A DNA stretch of 64,000 bases from Thiothrix winogradskyi (GTDB lineage: Bacteria > Pseudomonadota > Gammaproteobacteria > Thiotrichales > Thiotrichaceae): contig NZ_CP091244.1 of NCBI RefSeq assembly GCF_021650935.1, forward strand, positions 2,294,001-2,358,000, in the 5' to 3' direction. The notes beneath the pieces are model-generated. The model made no database searches. It was not told the DNA's origin and saw only the letters and a program-made list of their open reading frames with translations. Positions 25,707-34,768 of the stretch are shown here, one piece after another. The translations under genes were made by a program, and so were the position numbers. The stretch's first letter is position 1; each line of letters starts with the position of its first letter.

Positions 25707-26177
25707 ATGAAAGGCAACCCCGACATTAACCGTGCGTTGAATCTGGCACTACGCAGCCAGTTGACCGCGATTAACCAATACTTCCTGCACGCCCGCATGT
25801 GTAAAAACTGGGGCTTGGAAGGTTTTAACAAGCACGAATACAAGCGTTCCATTAACGCCATGAAACAGGCGGACGAGCTGATCGAACGCATTCTGTTTCT
25901 GGAAGCACTGCCCAATCTGCAAGACCTCGGCAAGCTTTACATTGGCGAAGACGTGCCGGAAATCATCGCTAACGATTTACGCCTTGCCGGAGAAGTGGTG
26001 GCGGAATTGCGCAGCGTGATTGCGGCGTGTGAACAAGCGCAGGATTACGTGAGCCGCGACATGCTGCAAGAAATCCTTGAAGAGGAAGAAGAGCAAATCG
26101 ACTGGTTGGAATCTCAGCAATGGGCAATCCAGAATGCCGGTTTGCCCAATTATTTACAATCCATGATGAACGCATAA
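25707..26177 (+). CDS. bacterioferritin, haem-binding non-ferroxidase subunit
   Basis: 156 residues with the full bacterioferritin length. The haem ligand M52 is retained, but five of the six di-iron ferroxidase ligands of E. coli Bfr are lost: E18 to Q, E51 to A, H54 to Q, E94 to A and H130 to Q; only E127 remains. It therefore looks like the haem-carrying subunit of a heteromeric Bfr, with the next gene supplying catalysis. Such paired subunits are known in Neisseria and Magnetospirillum. It starts after AAGGAG and lies 12 bp before its partner. Confidence 0.93.
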   Translation: MKGNPDINRALNLALRSQLTAINQYFLHARMCKNWGLEGFNKHEYKRSINAMKQADELIERILFLEALPNLQDLGKLYIGEDVPEIIANDLRLAGEVVAELRSVIAACEQAQDYVSRDMLQEILEEEEEQIDWLESQQWAIQNAGLPNYLQSMMNA

Positions 26178-26189
26178 GGAGACGACATT

Positions 26190-26657
26190 ATGAAAGGCAA
26201 TGACCGCGTTATCAACGTGCTGAAAACCCTGCTGGCGGGGGAGTTGGCAGCACGCGACCAATATTTCATCCATTCGCGCATGTGTGATGATTGGGGTTTA
26301 ACCAAATTGTTTGCGCATTACGAGCATGAACGTCAGGAAGAAAGTGCTCATGCCGATGCCATTATTCGCCGTATCCTCTTCCTCGAAGGTGTGCCGGATC
26401 TGAACAATCAAGACAGCCTGAATGTGGGTTTCGATGTGCCCAGCATGTTTAAGAATGACCTTGCGCTGGAATACCACGTGGTGGGTGCGCTGAAGGCGGC
26501 GATGAAAATCTGCGAAGAAGAGCAAGATTACGTCACTCGCGAAATGCTGCGTAGCCAACTGGATGACACCGAGCAAGATCACGCCTATTATCTGGAAAAG
26601 CAACTGGGTTTGATTGACAAAATCGGCTTGCAGAACTATTTACAGTCACAGATGTAA
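26190..26657 (+). CDS. bacterioferritin, ferroxidase subunit
   Basis: 155 residues. It has all six ferroxidase ligands (E18, E51, H54, E94, E128 and H131, the last two shifted by a one-residue insertion), but the haem methionine M52 is Ser. This is the mirror image of the upstream subunit, so the two gene products most likely co-assemble into one 24-mer that stores iron and carries haem. It has its own AAGGAG ribosome site and co-transcription is probable. Confidence 0.93.
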   Translation: MKGNDRVINVLKTLLAGELAARDQYFIHSRMCDDWGLTKLFAHYEHERQEESAHADAIIRRILFLEGVPDLNNQDSLNVGFDVPSMFKNDLALEYHVVGALKAAMKICEEEQDYVTREMLRSQLDDTEQDHAYYLEKQLGLIDKIGLQNYLQSQM

Positions 26658-26740
26658 GTTCCCTCCGATCTCTGTTGAGGCACACGCGGTCTTCGGATGC
26701 GGCGCATTACCCAAACAGGGATTTTCCATATTGTGATGTA

Positions 26741-26760
26741 AAGCATTCTCATTTATATTG
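26741..26760. promoter_or_regulatory. possible Fur-like site upstream of dihaem peroxidase gene
   Basis: AAGCATTCTCATTTATATTG, about 30-49 bp before the ATG, reads on the other strand as CAATATAAATGAGAATGCTT, with an AATGAGAATG core resembling a Fur half-site. The symmetry is weak. Confidence 0.3.
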
Positions 26761-26789
26761 CAGGCTTTGCAATCACTGAAAGCCACACC

Positions 26790-27926
26790 ATGCGCCTTCT
26801 TTTTTTCTGCTTATTGTGCTTGGCATCAACTGCCATTGCCGCTAATCCTCCCTTTAATACCAAAGCCGCCTTGGGCGAAAAGCTGTTTTCTGACGTGAAT
26901 CTGTCGAAAAACCGCACGCAATCTTGCGCCACTTGCCACAATCCTGAACACGGTTTTGTGGATAATCGCAGCACAGCGGTGGGCAAAGCGGTTTCCTTGG
27001 GCGATGACGGCAAATCCTTGGGGGATCGCAATGCACCGACGGCAACTTACGCCAAATTCAGCCCGGATTTTCACCAGAACAAAGCGGGTAACTATATCGG
27101 TGGGCAATTTCTGGATGGGCGCGAGGACGATTTAGCCGGGCAAGCCGGTGGCCCGCCACTGAATCCGGTGGAAATGGGGATGCCGGATAAAGCCGCCCTG
27201 GTGGCGCGTTTGCAAGAAAATCAGGATTACGTCAGCGCCTTCAAGCAGCTTTTTGGCGCAAGTGTTTTTGATACGCCAGAAACGGCTTACGCGGCAATGG
27301 CGGAAAGTTTGGGTGAGTTTGAAAAAACCGAGCTGTTCGCGCCGTTTGATTCCAAATATGACCGCTATTTGAAGGGTGAGGTCGAACTGACGGATCAGGA
27401 ATCGTTGGGTGAATCCTTGTTCTTTTCCCAGCAGTTCACCAATTGCAATCGCTGCCATCAGGTGAAAGCCTTTCCCGGTAGTGAGGGCGAAACCTTCAGC
27501 AATTACGAGTACCACAACTTGGGAGTGCCGACCAATCACGCAGTGAGGGCGGCGAATGGCAAGGCTAAGGATTTTGTCGATCAAGGTTTGTTGGCACACC
27601 CCGATATTAGCGACCCCACAGCGGCGGGCAAATTCAAAGTGCCAACCTTGCGCAATGTCGCGGTGACTGCGCCGTATATGCACAATGGCGTGTTTGCCGA
27701 TTTGCGTACAGTTGTATTGTTTTACGACAAGTTTAATAATGCGCAGCGCACTCTCAACCCGGAAACTAGCAAACCGTGGGATGTGCCGGAAGTCGATAGT
27801 CATCTGGCTTTGGATGAAGAGGAATTTCAAGCGCCCGCTCTGAAGGATGCGGAGGTGGATGCGTTAGTGGCGTTTATGCGAACACTGACAGATCAGCGCT
27901 ATGAGGCGTTGTTGAGCCGTCCGTGA
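26790..27926 (+). CDS. periplasmic dihaem cytochrome c peroxidase (MauG/CcpA family)
   Basis: 378 residues with a signal peptide (LLCLASTAIAANPP). Haem sites are CATCH (about residue 50) and CNRCH (about residue 220); the conserved GGQFLDGREDDLAGQ and VPTLRNVAVTAPYMHNG blocks are family hallmarks. It reduces hydrogen peroxide in the periplasm using c-type electron donors. It lies directly downstream of the bacterioferritins on the same strand, consistent with an iron/peroxide stress group. A second, differently regulated dihaem peroxidase is at 42953. Confidence 0.92.
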   Translation: MRLLFFCLLCLASTAIAANPPFNTKAALGEKLFSDVNLSKNRTQSCATCHNPEHGFVDNRSTAVGKAVSLGDDGKSLGDRNAPTATYAKFSPDFHQNKAGNYIGGQFLDGREDDLAGQAGGPPLNPVEMGMPDKAALVARLQENQDYVSAFKQLFGASVFDTPETAYAAMAESLGEFEKTELFAPFDSKYDRYLKGEVELTDQESLGESLFFSQQFTNCNRCHQVKAFPGSEGETFSNYEYHNLGVPTNHAVRAANGKAKDFVDQGLLAHPDISDPTAAGKFKVPTLRNVAVTAPYMHNGVFADLRTVVLFYDKFNNAQRTLNPETSKPWDVPEVDSHLALDEEEFQAPALKDAEVDALVAFMRTLTDQRYEALLSRP

Positions 27927-27982
27927 AATAGTTCCTTTTCTCTTGCTGTTTATCCACCCCACAATTACAATTCACCCCGTCA

Positions 27983-28118
27983 TTGGGGAGTAGCCTCCTT
28001 TCACTGAAAAGGGTCTGTATCAACATAATTGACCGCCCGGTCATGGTGCAGACAACTCCGGTTTGGCAAGACCTTTGACCATATGCCCTCGGTAAAGCCG
28101 GGAGGGTGTGTGGTCATT
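27983..28118 (+). promoter_or_regulatory. yybP-ykoY manganese riboswitch
   Basis: The leader contains the conserved elements of this riboswitch class in order: TTGGGGAGTAGCC (from 27983), TCAACA (28019-28024), and GGCAAGACCTTTG (28064-28076), followed by a GC-rich stem (CCCTCGG...CCGGGAGGG) and a closing GACC/GGTC pairing. The order and wording resemble the Mn2+ aptamer upstream of E. coli mntP. The gene downstream is an UPF0016 Mn exporter, so Mn2+ should switch its expression on. The 3' boundary is approximate. Confidence 0.88.
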
Positions 28119-28145
28119 GGAAAACGCCCGGCTTTGGAGTTCTAC

Positions 28146-28712
28146 ATGGAAGCTTTTCTGGTTTCAACCGGTATTGTTGCTCTCGCTGAAATCGGCGATA
28201 AAACCCAACTGCTGTCACTGGTGTTGGCGGCAAAATTCCGCCGCCCGGTTCCTATTATCCTAGGGATTTTAGTTGCAACCTTGCTGAATCATGCGTTGGC
28301 GGGTGCGGTCGGTGCATGGGTCACGACGGTGCTGGGGGCAGAGGCATTGCGCTGGATTTTGGGTTTGTCGTTTCTGGCAATGGCGGTGTGGATTATGATC
28401 CCCGATAAGCTGGATGACGATGATGTGAAGGTGGATGCGACGCACTACGGGATTTTTGGTGCGACGGTGGTGGCGTTTTTCCTCGCGGAAATGGGCGATA
28501 AAACCCAGATTGCGACCGTGGCGTTAGCGGCGCAATACGCTTCTTTGTTCTGGGTGGTAGCTGGTACAACCTTAGGGATGATGCTGGCGAATGCTCCGGC
28601 AGTGTTGCTGGGCGATAAAATGGGCAGCAATTTGCCGTTGAAGCTGGTGCATGGAATTGCAGCGGCGATTTTTGCTGCCTTGGGTATTGCGACGTTGTTG
28701 GGCATCGGGTAA
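28146..28712 (+). CDS. UPF0016/GDT1-family manganese exporter
   Basis: 188 residues from the ATG at 28146 (MEAFLVSTGIVALAEIGDKTQ), chosen over the frame start at 28029 because the latter lies inside the riboswitch. It has two copies of the signature ExGDKTQ (EIGDKTQ at the start, EMGDKTQ after the loop) and about six membrane helices, the complete two-repeat GDT1/TMEM165 fold. Members export Mn2+ or Ca2+; the Mn riboswitch points to manganese export. A strong terminator follows. Confidence 0.93.
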   Translation: MEAFLVSTGIVALAEIGDKTQLLSLVLAAKFRRPVPIILGILVATLLNHALAGAVGAWVTTVLGAEALRWILGLSFLAMAVWIMIPDKLDDDDVKVDATHYGIFGATVVAFFLAEMGDKTQIATVALAAQYASLFWVVAGTTLGMMLANAPAVLLGDKMGSNLPLKLVHGIAAAIFAALGIATLLGIG

Positions 28713-28726
28713 TGGCGTAATACTGA

Positions 28727-28762
28727 AAAAAGCAAGGGAGTCACATGACTCCCTTGCTTTTT
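28727..28762. terminator. strong bidirectional intrinsic terminator
   Basis: AAAAAGCAAGGGAGTCA (28727-28743) is a perfect 17-bp inverted repeat of TGACTCCCTTGCTTTTT (28746-28762) with a 2-base centre; A-run and T-run flank both sides. It ends the Mn exporter gene. Confidence 0.93.
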
Positions 28763-28923
28763 GATTACTGATTTATTTGTTAAATGGATTATTTGGCATG
28801 ATTCGTTCGGTTTTCTGGTTTTTTCGGGTGAGTCGTATTTTATTGGATAGTCACATGACCTAAGTATCTTGCGTGGATACATGCCGTGGACTACACTGAC
28901 TAAAATATTTTAGGAGCACTGCG

Positions 28924-29259
28924 ATGTATGCTACCAATGTCCGTGAACTCAAAAAAAATCCTTCATTGGCACTGCGCCACGCTCGTGAGGCTCCCGTGTT
29001 GGTGTTAAAAGGCGATGAACCTGACGCATTGTTGATACATTTGGATAAAACGCTCAGTGACACCATGACAGGTTTGCGCCCAGCACTCGCCGCGAATTTG
29101 TTCCGCGATGGTTTGATGTCTTTAGGCAAAGCAACCCGAATCAGCGGATTAAGCATGAGTGCTTTCATCAAGCATTTGGGAAGTCTGGGTATTGAGATTG
29201 CTCGACCGGATGAAACTACCGCCCACGAAACCCAAGATTTGTCTGCATGGCTGTCATAA
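28924..29259 (+). CDS. antitoxin-like protein paired with a DUF3368 PIN protein
   Basis: 111 residues. An N-terminal Phd-like segment (MYATNVRELKKNPSLALRHA) is followed by a UPF0175-like helical part (ALAANLFRDGLMSLGKATRI). It overlaps the next gene by 13 bp, the usual arrangement in toxin-antitoxin operons. It probably binds and blocks the downstream nuclease and represses its own promoter. The ribosome site AGGAG is 8 bp upstream. Confidence 0.8.
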   Translation: MYATNVRELKKNPSLALRHAREAPVLVLKGDEPDALLIHLDKTLSDTMTGLRPALAANLFRDGLMSLGKATRISGLSMSAFIKHLGSLGIEIARPDETTAHETQDLSAWLS

Positions 29260-29714
29260 TTAGCGATACCGGTCCGCTATTGGCATTTGCGGGCATTCAT
29301 CAGCTAACGATTCTGCAACAACTGTTTAAAACTGTGTATATACCGCAGGCTGTCTGGCAAGAATCTCAAGCGCACAGCGATGACGCTGCTCAACAAATTG
29401 CTACAGCTTTGCAACAAGGATGGCTGCAAGTGGTGACAGTATCCCCGCCACATGATTTTCCGGTGAGTCTCGGTGATGGGGAGCAAGAAGCTATGCAGTT
29501 TGCTATGGCTAATCCCAGTGCCTTGCTTGTTATGGATGATCGGCTGGCACGACGCGAAGCTTTGCAACGCAAGCTGGCATTTGTCGGTACGGTGAAAGTG
29601 CTATGGATAGCAGAGCAGCGGCATTTGATCAGTGATGCCGCCGTGCTGTTGGAGGCAATGGCGGCAAATGGTTATTACTTGTCCCGCCAATTGTTGCAGC
29701 AAATCAGCGAGTGA
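29247..29714 (+). CDS. DUF3368 PIN-domain toxin
   Basis: 155 residues. PIN/DUF3368 features: IISDTGPLLAFAG at the N-terminus (first acidic residue D), IPQAVWQES, and the later DDRLARREALQ with acidic metal ligands. A metal-dependent ribonuclease of this class would cleave RNA unless bound by the product of the overlapping upstream gene. It is complete, with all expected acidic positions. Confidence 0.86.
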   Translation: MAVIISDTGPLLAFAGIHQLTILQQLFKTVYIPQAVWQESQAHSDDAAQQIATALQQGWLQVVTVSPPHDFPVSLGDGEQEAMQFAMANPSALLVMDDRLARREALQRKLAFVGTVKVLWIAEQRHLISDAAVLLEAMAANGYYLSRQLLQQISE

Positions 29715-29786
29715 GATTCTTGTTACCCTGATGGTAGTAGCGGCAGCGTAACGGTTTCAGGCGGTACGCTGCTCGCCACTAATGCA

Positions 29787-30456
29787 CTATTTCCAACCCA
29801 CCTTATCCATGATCATCACCGCTTGCGCGTATGTATTCCAGCAATTTAATGGCTTTGATTTGGTCACGGTCGCCGCCGCTGGGTGGTTTTGCCAGATTGG
29901 CTACCAAGCCTTGCGCCCATTGTTCGGCTTGCGCCGCGCCTTTGGCGGCAATCATTGACGCCAGCAACGACTGGTTATAAATGCTGCTGGAAGAACGCAC
30001 ACACACGCGCCCTTGCCATTTCGGATCAGCCAAATCTTCGTAGGTGGAAAGCTCATTCGCCTGCACTTTGGCGGGATTGTAGAACAGCACCCGTGCGCGG
30101 TAAGTCAGCCCAAACCACTGGTTGGCAGGGTCACGCAAATTCGCCGGAATTGCCTGATTCAGCTTGGCGGACTGTATCGGTTGCAAGGTGCCAGCCTCCA
30201 CCGCACGGTGGAAACGCCCCGCATCGGCGGTAATCAGCACATCAGCGGGTGAATTCGCACCTTCGCGTTTCAAACGTTCCAGCAATGGGTCATCATCGCC
30301 GGTAATCAGATTGACCTTTACGCCATTGTCTTTGCTGAACGCATCCAATAGCGGCTTGATCAATTGTTATTCGCGGGCGAAATACACATTCACTTCATTA
30401 GCCAGCACTTGTGTGCTGCACAGCAGCAGTAAACTGGCAGTCAATTTTTTCAACAT
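29787..30456 (-). pseudogene. decayed second fbpA-like gene
   Basis: Paralogue of the gene at 374-1393. The ATG (30456) has an excellent AAGGAGA site and encodes a signal peptide (MLKKLTASLLLLCSTQVLAN), but an in-frame TAA interrupts VNYVFARE-like sequence where the intact copy reads ARKEQLIKP. A long open segment follows (about 180 codons from 30363). Then the body after GGDRDQIKA is joined directly to IKLLEY, deleting roughly 100 codons. A second deletion with a frame change precedes the proper ending AVMIMDKVGWK. At least three lesions, so no functional binding protein can be made. The remaining 5' region is flanked by REP copy 4. Confidence 0.9.
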
Positions 30457-30474
30457 AATGATCTCCTTCTTACT

Positions 30475-30507
30475 CCCCTCGCCCCTTGAGGGAGAGGGGG
30501 TGAGGGG
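30475..30507. repeat. REP-like palindromic repeat, copy 4
   Basis: CCCCTCGCCCCTTGAGGGAG followed by AGGGGGTGAGGGG, the shortest copy of the family, between the decayed fbpA and the PiuC-like gene. Confidence 0.8.
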
Positions 30508-30512
30508 TAAAA

Positions 30513-31196
30513 CTACGTATCCGCCCAACGGCGAACCAAATTGTGGTAAATCCCGGCGAGTTTGACGGTTTGCGGATGCCCCACGCCGAGTTCCATGGTC
30601 AACTCTTGGATACTCTGGTCGAGGTCGTAGAGCAGGGTGCGTTGCCCGTCATCACGGATCATGCTTTGCATCCAGAAGAACGAGGCGATGCGTGCGCCGC
30701 TCGTAACGGGAAGTACTTGATGCAAACTGGTGGCGGGGTACAGCACCATATCGCCTGCCGCGAGTTTGACTTCCTGTGCGCCGAAATTGTCTTCGATCAC
30801 CAGTTCGCCACCTTCGTACTCTTCCGGTTCGGCGAGAAACAACGTGGCGGAAACGTCGGTGCGTACTCTGACAATCGTACCCGGCACGTAGCGGATGGAA
30901 TTATCGACATGGACACCGAAATTACCGCCGCCTTCGTAACGGTTGAACAGCGGCGGGTAAATTTTCAGTGGCAGCGCGGCGGAAATGAACTGAGAATTGT
31001 TGGCGAGTGCATCAAGGATAAAATCGCCTAGCTCTTGCGCCAGTGGCGAAGTCTGCGTCAGTTGCAGGTTGTTTTTGGCGGTGGCGGCTTGTTGACCTGC
31101 CGTCACTTTGCCATCGACCCATTCTGCCGCATCCAGTTGAGCGCGACATTGGGCAATTTGTTGTTTGGTCAGGACATTGGGTATACACAGCAGCAT
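30513..31196 (-). CDS. PKHD-type Fe(II)/2-oxoglutarate hydroxylase (PiuC/YbiX-like)
   Basis: 227 residues. The facial triad is visible: HVDNSIR (His and Asp), then SLHQVLPV (His) and GARIASFFWMQS with the 2-oxoglutarate Arg. N- and C-terminal sequences match the PiuC/YbiX family, usually found beside catecholate siderophore receptors. It follows the Fiu-like receptor gene by 2 bp, the same gene pair as fiu-ybiX in E. coli. The substrate is unknown. Confidence 0.93.
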   Translation of the reverse strand: MLLCIPNVLTKQQIAQCRAQLDAAEWVDGKVTAGQQAATAKNNLQLTQTSPLAQELGDFILDALANNSQFISAALPLKIYPPLFNRYEGGGNFGVHVDNSIRYVPGTIVRVRTDVSATLFLAEPEEYEGGELVIEDNFGAQEVKLAAGDMVLYPATSLHQVLPVTSGARIASFFWMQSMIRDDGQRTLLYDLDQSIQELTMELGVGHPQTVKLAGIYHNLVRRWADT

Positions 31197-31198
31197 AA

Positions 31199-33496
31199 TT
31201 AAAAGTCGTAGGTTAGGCTAAGGTTAGTGGTGCGACCCGGTGCAACGTAAGTAAATGGCGCACCGCTGCGGTATAACGCTTCGTAGATGGTTTCATCGGT
31301 AGCGTTTTTCATATTCAACTGCGCTGACATTTTGTTGTTGATTTTGTATTCACCCATTAAATCGAGGCGGTTGGAGGCTTTAATGATGTTACCCGTGGTT
31401 GCCGCAAATGCACCGCCGCCCACTTCGCCCGTATGGATCACGCTGCCACCGACGGCGATTTTCGGTGTGATCTGGTACTTCGTTTGCACACTGGCGCTCT
31501 TTTCGGCAATGTTGGCTAACGGTTTGCCGAGGTTCGCCGGTGTTGCTGAGCCGGTGATTTCGCTATCCATGTAGACCGCGCCACCGGCAAGGCTGAGTTT
31601 TTCGGTTACATTGCCGGAAACGCCCAGTTCCATACCCTTGATGCGTACTTCACCCTGATTGCTGGTGTTGGATTCGATTTTGTTGCTCTTATCCAACTGG
31701 AATACTGCCGCACTGACCGCGAGGTTATCGTTGGCTAGGTTCCATTTGGTGCCGAGTTCCACGCTCTTATTGCGCTCAGGCTCAAATGCAGCGACTGAGG
31801 CATTCAAACCACCGTAGGCAACATCGCCCACGCCATCGTACATTTCGCCCGGTACGTTGGATGAGGTACTGACCGAGGCATAAACGCTGCCGTTTTCCTT
31901 TGGCTTGTACACGACACCGGCATGACCGTTGGTAAAGCCTTCGTTGTATTTGACCGGTGGCGCAACCCCATTCACCGCGCCACTGGTTGTACCCGCACCG
32001 TAAGTAAGCGATTCGCTGGTAATATCAAAGGTGTCGTGACGGATACCGCCGAAGACTTCCCACTTGGGATTGAGTTTGACGGTATCCATGACATAGACCG
32101 AGTTCACATCGGCACTAATGTTCGAGGTGCGGCTCACACCATTGATGCTCGGTGCGGCAACGTTATTGTTCGGGTTGATAATGTTCAGTACGGGAGCGGG
32201 AACGCCGCTTGGATTGGTCGTCGCGTTAAACGCATTCAAGCGCGGTATATCGTTCTTGATTTTTTCCTTACTCACCTCAAAACCGCCGACCACAATATGC
32301 TCAACATCACCTTGATAAAACTCGTGGGTGATTTGGGTGCTATTGCCGGTGAATTCATTGGTGAAATCGGCGGTGTTCACGCTGTTAGTGATGGTCGCAT
32401 CCGGGGTTAAACCCGTTGCTGGTACGCTCCCCGGTTTGGAAACGATGTACTTATTGGTGGTTTCGCCCACACGGGTTTTGCTGTTGATCGTGGTGTTTGG
32501 AGAGACTTTGTAGTCCACCGTACCCGTTAAAATATCCGCCCCCGTGTCGTGGAAGTCACGCCCGACAATCACGTAAGAATTGCTACGATCAACCGCTGCC
32601 GGTGCGCCGGTTGTCCGATCCCACGGATGCCCACGGTCTGGCATGGCTTCGTTGCGCAGGTGGTAATAATCCAAGGAAACGTCCATTTTCTCGCTGGCTT
32701 GGATGTCAGCCGCGATGGCGGCACCGTGACCCTTTTTGTACAGGTGATCCCGTCCGGCAATTTCGGAATCTTGAATCATCAGGTTGCTGCGTACTTTCAC
32801 TTTGTCGTTGACCACGCGGTTAGCGTCTAGGGTCGCACGGTTGTCATCGCCCACGGTCAAGGTGCCGCGTGCAAAGTTAGCATCCTGCGGTTTTTTGGAA
32901 ACGCTGTTGACTGCGCCGCCTGTCGTACCACGCCCTGCGAAGGTAGAGCTTGGGCCTTTGGCAATTTCGATTTGCTCAGAGGCGAACACATCACGGGTAG
33001 TGGAACCGGGGTCACGCATTCCGTCGACGAAAATATCGTTACGTGTGTCGAAACCACGGATCAGGAAACGGTCGCCTTCCGCATTACCGCCTTCGCCGGT
33101 TCCCATTGTCACACTCGGTTGGGTACGCATCAGGTCTTTTAGCGCCATGACACCCGCGTCTTCCATCTGTTCTTTGCCGACCACGGTGATGGTTTTGGAA
33201 ACGTTCAAGAGAGGTTCGGTGAATTTGGTGTTGGCGGATTTGTCGACTTTGTATGGGGCTTCCGGGTCAGCGTTCGGGTTGGAACCGGGGGCGGCTTGTT
33301 TGGCTTCTGCGGTCACGCCTTCGAGTTGGGTAATGTCAGCTTTCGCATCTTTGGTTTTTTTGGTGTCATCCGCCGCTTGGCTAGGGACAGCAATAGTTGC
33401 CATCATCACAAATGCAGCGGAGGCAAGGGCAATAGCGGGGGATTCGGCACGGTTAACACTGCTACGGATAGCAAGGGGTTTTTTCTGACAGCTCAC
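31199..33496 (-). CDS. TonB-dependent catecholate siderophore receptor (Fiu/PiuA-like)
   Basis: 765 residues. A long signal region (~1-41) is followed by a plug domain (LLNVSKTITVVGKEQMEDA, GFDTRNDIFVDGMRDPGS, EIAKGPSSTFAGRGTTGG) and a 22-strand barrel ending in an aromatic residue (LSLTYDF). The sequences match the Fiu/PiuA branch. It would import ferric monocatechol siderophores with energy from TonB-ExbBD encoded 1.4 kb away. A Fur-like box lies upstream of the start. Confidence 0.94.
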   Translation of the reverse strand: MSCQKKPLAIRSSVNRAESPAIALASAAFVMMATIAVPSQAADDTKKTKDAKADITQLEGVTAEAKQAAPGSNPNADPEAPYKVDKSANTKFTEPLLNVSKTITVVGKEQMEDAGVMALKDLMRTQPSVTMGTGEGGNAEGDRFLIRGFDTRNDIFVDGMRDPGSTTRDVFASEQIEIAKGPSSTFAGRGTTGGAVNSVSKKPQDANFARGTLTVGDDNRATLDANRVVNDKVKVRSNLMIQDSEIAGRDHLYKKGHGAAIAADIQASEKMDVSLDYYHLRNEAMPDRGHPWDRTTGAPAAVDRSNSYVIVGRDFHDTGADILTGTVDYKVSPNTTINSKTRVGETTNKYIVSKPGSVPATGLTPDATITNSVNTADFTNEFTGNSTQITHEFYQGDVEHIVVGGFEVSKEKIKNDIPRLNAFNATTNPSGVPAPVLNIINPNNNVAAPSINGVSRTSNISADVNSVYVMDTVKLNPKWEVFGGIRHDTFDITSESLTYGAGTTSGAVNGVAPPVKYNEGFTNGHAGVVYKPKENGSVYASVSTSSNVPGEMYDGVGDVAYGGLNASVAAFEPERNKSVELGTKWNLANDNLAVSAAVFQLDKSNKIESNTSNQGEVRIKGMELGVSGNVTEKLSLAGGAVYMDSEITGSATPANLGKPLANIAEKSASVQTKYQITPKIAVGGSVIHTGEVGGGAFAATTGNIIKASNRLDLMGEYKINNKMSAQLNMKNATDETIYEALYRSGAPFTYVAPGRTTNLSLTYDF

Positions 33497-33582
33497 GGGA
33501 TACTCCTGATAAAAATGGTACGGGAAGAAGCATCTGTGGCTGTCAGGTCGTTGGCTATACGATGCGTACTCTTTGGGTTGCA

Positions 33583-33601
33583 GATGATAATCATTCTATT
33601 T
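33583..33601. promoter_or_regulatory. Fur-like box upstream of the siderophore receptor gene
   Basis: GATGATAATCATTCTATTT carries the central TGATAATCATT of the Fur consensus. It is about 90-105 bp upstream of the receptor start and about 60-75 bp upstream of the divergent hydroxy-acid dehydrogenase start, so it could act on both. Confidence 0.7.
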
Positions 33602-33658
33602 CACAGGTCAAGACTTTTGTGGTAAAAATGCGAATAATTTCTATTTGAGCCGCAAAAA

Positions 33659-34768
33659 ATGTCACAGCAAGCTTATTTAACGCAAATCCCCCCCGAAATT
33701 GCAGCCGTTAGTGATTACGAAGTGTTTGCCCGTGCGCGGCTGGATGACAATGCTTGGGCGTATGTACACAGCGGTGCGGCGGATGAAATAACCTTTCATA
33801 ACAATCGCTTGGCATTCGATATGTGCAGTTTGCGGAATCGGGCATTGGTCGATGTGCGGGGTGGGCATACGCGCTTGGAGCTGTTTGGGCAAACCTTGCA
33901 GCACCCGATATTACTAGCACCTGTGGCTTATCAACGCTTGTTTCACCCCGAAGGTGAATTAGCCAGCGTGCGGGCAGCGGCAGCGATGGATGCTCCAATG
34001 GTGGTGAGTACCTTGGCAAACCATACGCTGGAAGACATTGCGCGTCATGCACACGCACCCTTGTGGTTTCAGCTTTATTTCCAAGCGGATAGAGAGTTTA
34101 CATTGGGGTTAGTACGGCGGGCGGAAGCGGCGGGTTATCAAGCATTGGTGGTAACGGTGGATGCGTCGCTTGCTGGGGTGCGCAATCGCGAGCAACGTGC
34201 CGGTTTCCATTTGCCAGCGGAAATTAATGCGGTGAATTTGCAGGGAATGCCGCAAGCGTCGCTGGCATTGGCGCAAGGGCAAAGTCAGGTATTTGACGGT
34301 TTGATGGCACATGCGCCGACATGGCGCGATATTGAACGCTTGCGCCAATTGACGGATTTACCCTTGCTGTTGAAAGGGATTACCCACCCAGAGGATGCCA
34401 AACTGGCGCTGTCGCTGGGAGTAGATGGTTTGATTGTGTCGAATCACGGCGGGCGCACCTTGGACACCGTACCCGCATCCCTGCATCTGTTGCCAGCGAT
34501 TGCCGAGGTGGTACAGGGACAAATTCCCTTGCTGTTGGATGGGGGCATTCGGCGCGGCACGGATATTGTCAAAGCGCTGGCATTGGGGGCAAGTGCGGTG
34601 CTGATTGGTCGCCCGCTGATTTACGGTTTGGCAACGGCGGGGGCGCTGGGCGTGGCGCATGTATTGCGCGTGTTGTGGGAAGAATTGGAGGTGGCGATGG
34701 CATTGACAGGTTGCCGTACTTTGACAGACATTCAGCAGTGCACGGTATTAACTGAGATTAATGCTTGA
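33659..34768 (+). CDS. FMN-dependent alpha-hydroxy-acid dehydrogenase/oxidase
   Basis: 369 residues, a complete FMN_dh TIM barrel: FQLYFQADREFTLGLV, ALVVTVDASLAGVRNRE, LLLKGITHPEDAKLAL, the active-site block VDGLIVSNHGGRTLDT (catalytic His, substrate-binding Arg), and LLLDGGIRRGTDIVKALALG for phosphate binding. The N-terminus lacks a cytochrome domain. It could oxidise lactate or another 2-hydroxy acid. It lies between a siderophore receptor and exbBD-tonB and is read away from the receptor, so an iron link is contextual only. Confidence 0.87.
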   Translation: MSQQAYLTQIPPEIAAVSDYEVFARARLDDNAWAYVHSGAADEITFHNNRLAFDMCSLRNRALVDVRGGHTRLELFGQTLQHPILLAPVAYQRLFHPEGELASVRAAAAMDAPMVVSTLANHTLEDIARHAHAPLWFQLYFQADREFTLGLVRRAEAAGYQALVVTVDASLAGVRNREQRAGFHLPAEINAVNLQGMPQASLALAQGQSQVFDGLMAHAPTWRDIERLRQLTDLPLLLKGITHPEDAKLALSLGVDGLIVSNHGGRTLDTVPASLHLLPAIAEVVQGQIPLLLDGGIRRGTDIVKALALGASAVLIGRPLIYGLATAGALGVAHVLRVLWEELEVAMALTGCRTLTDIQQCTVLTEINA

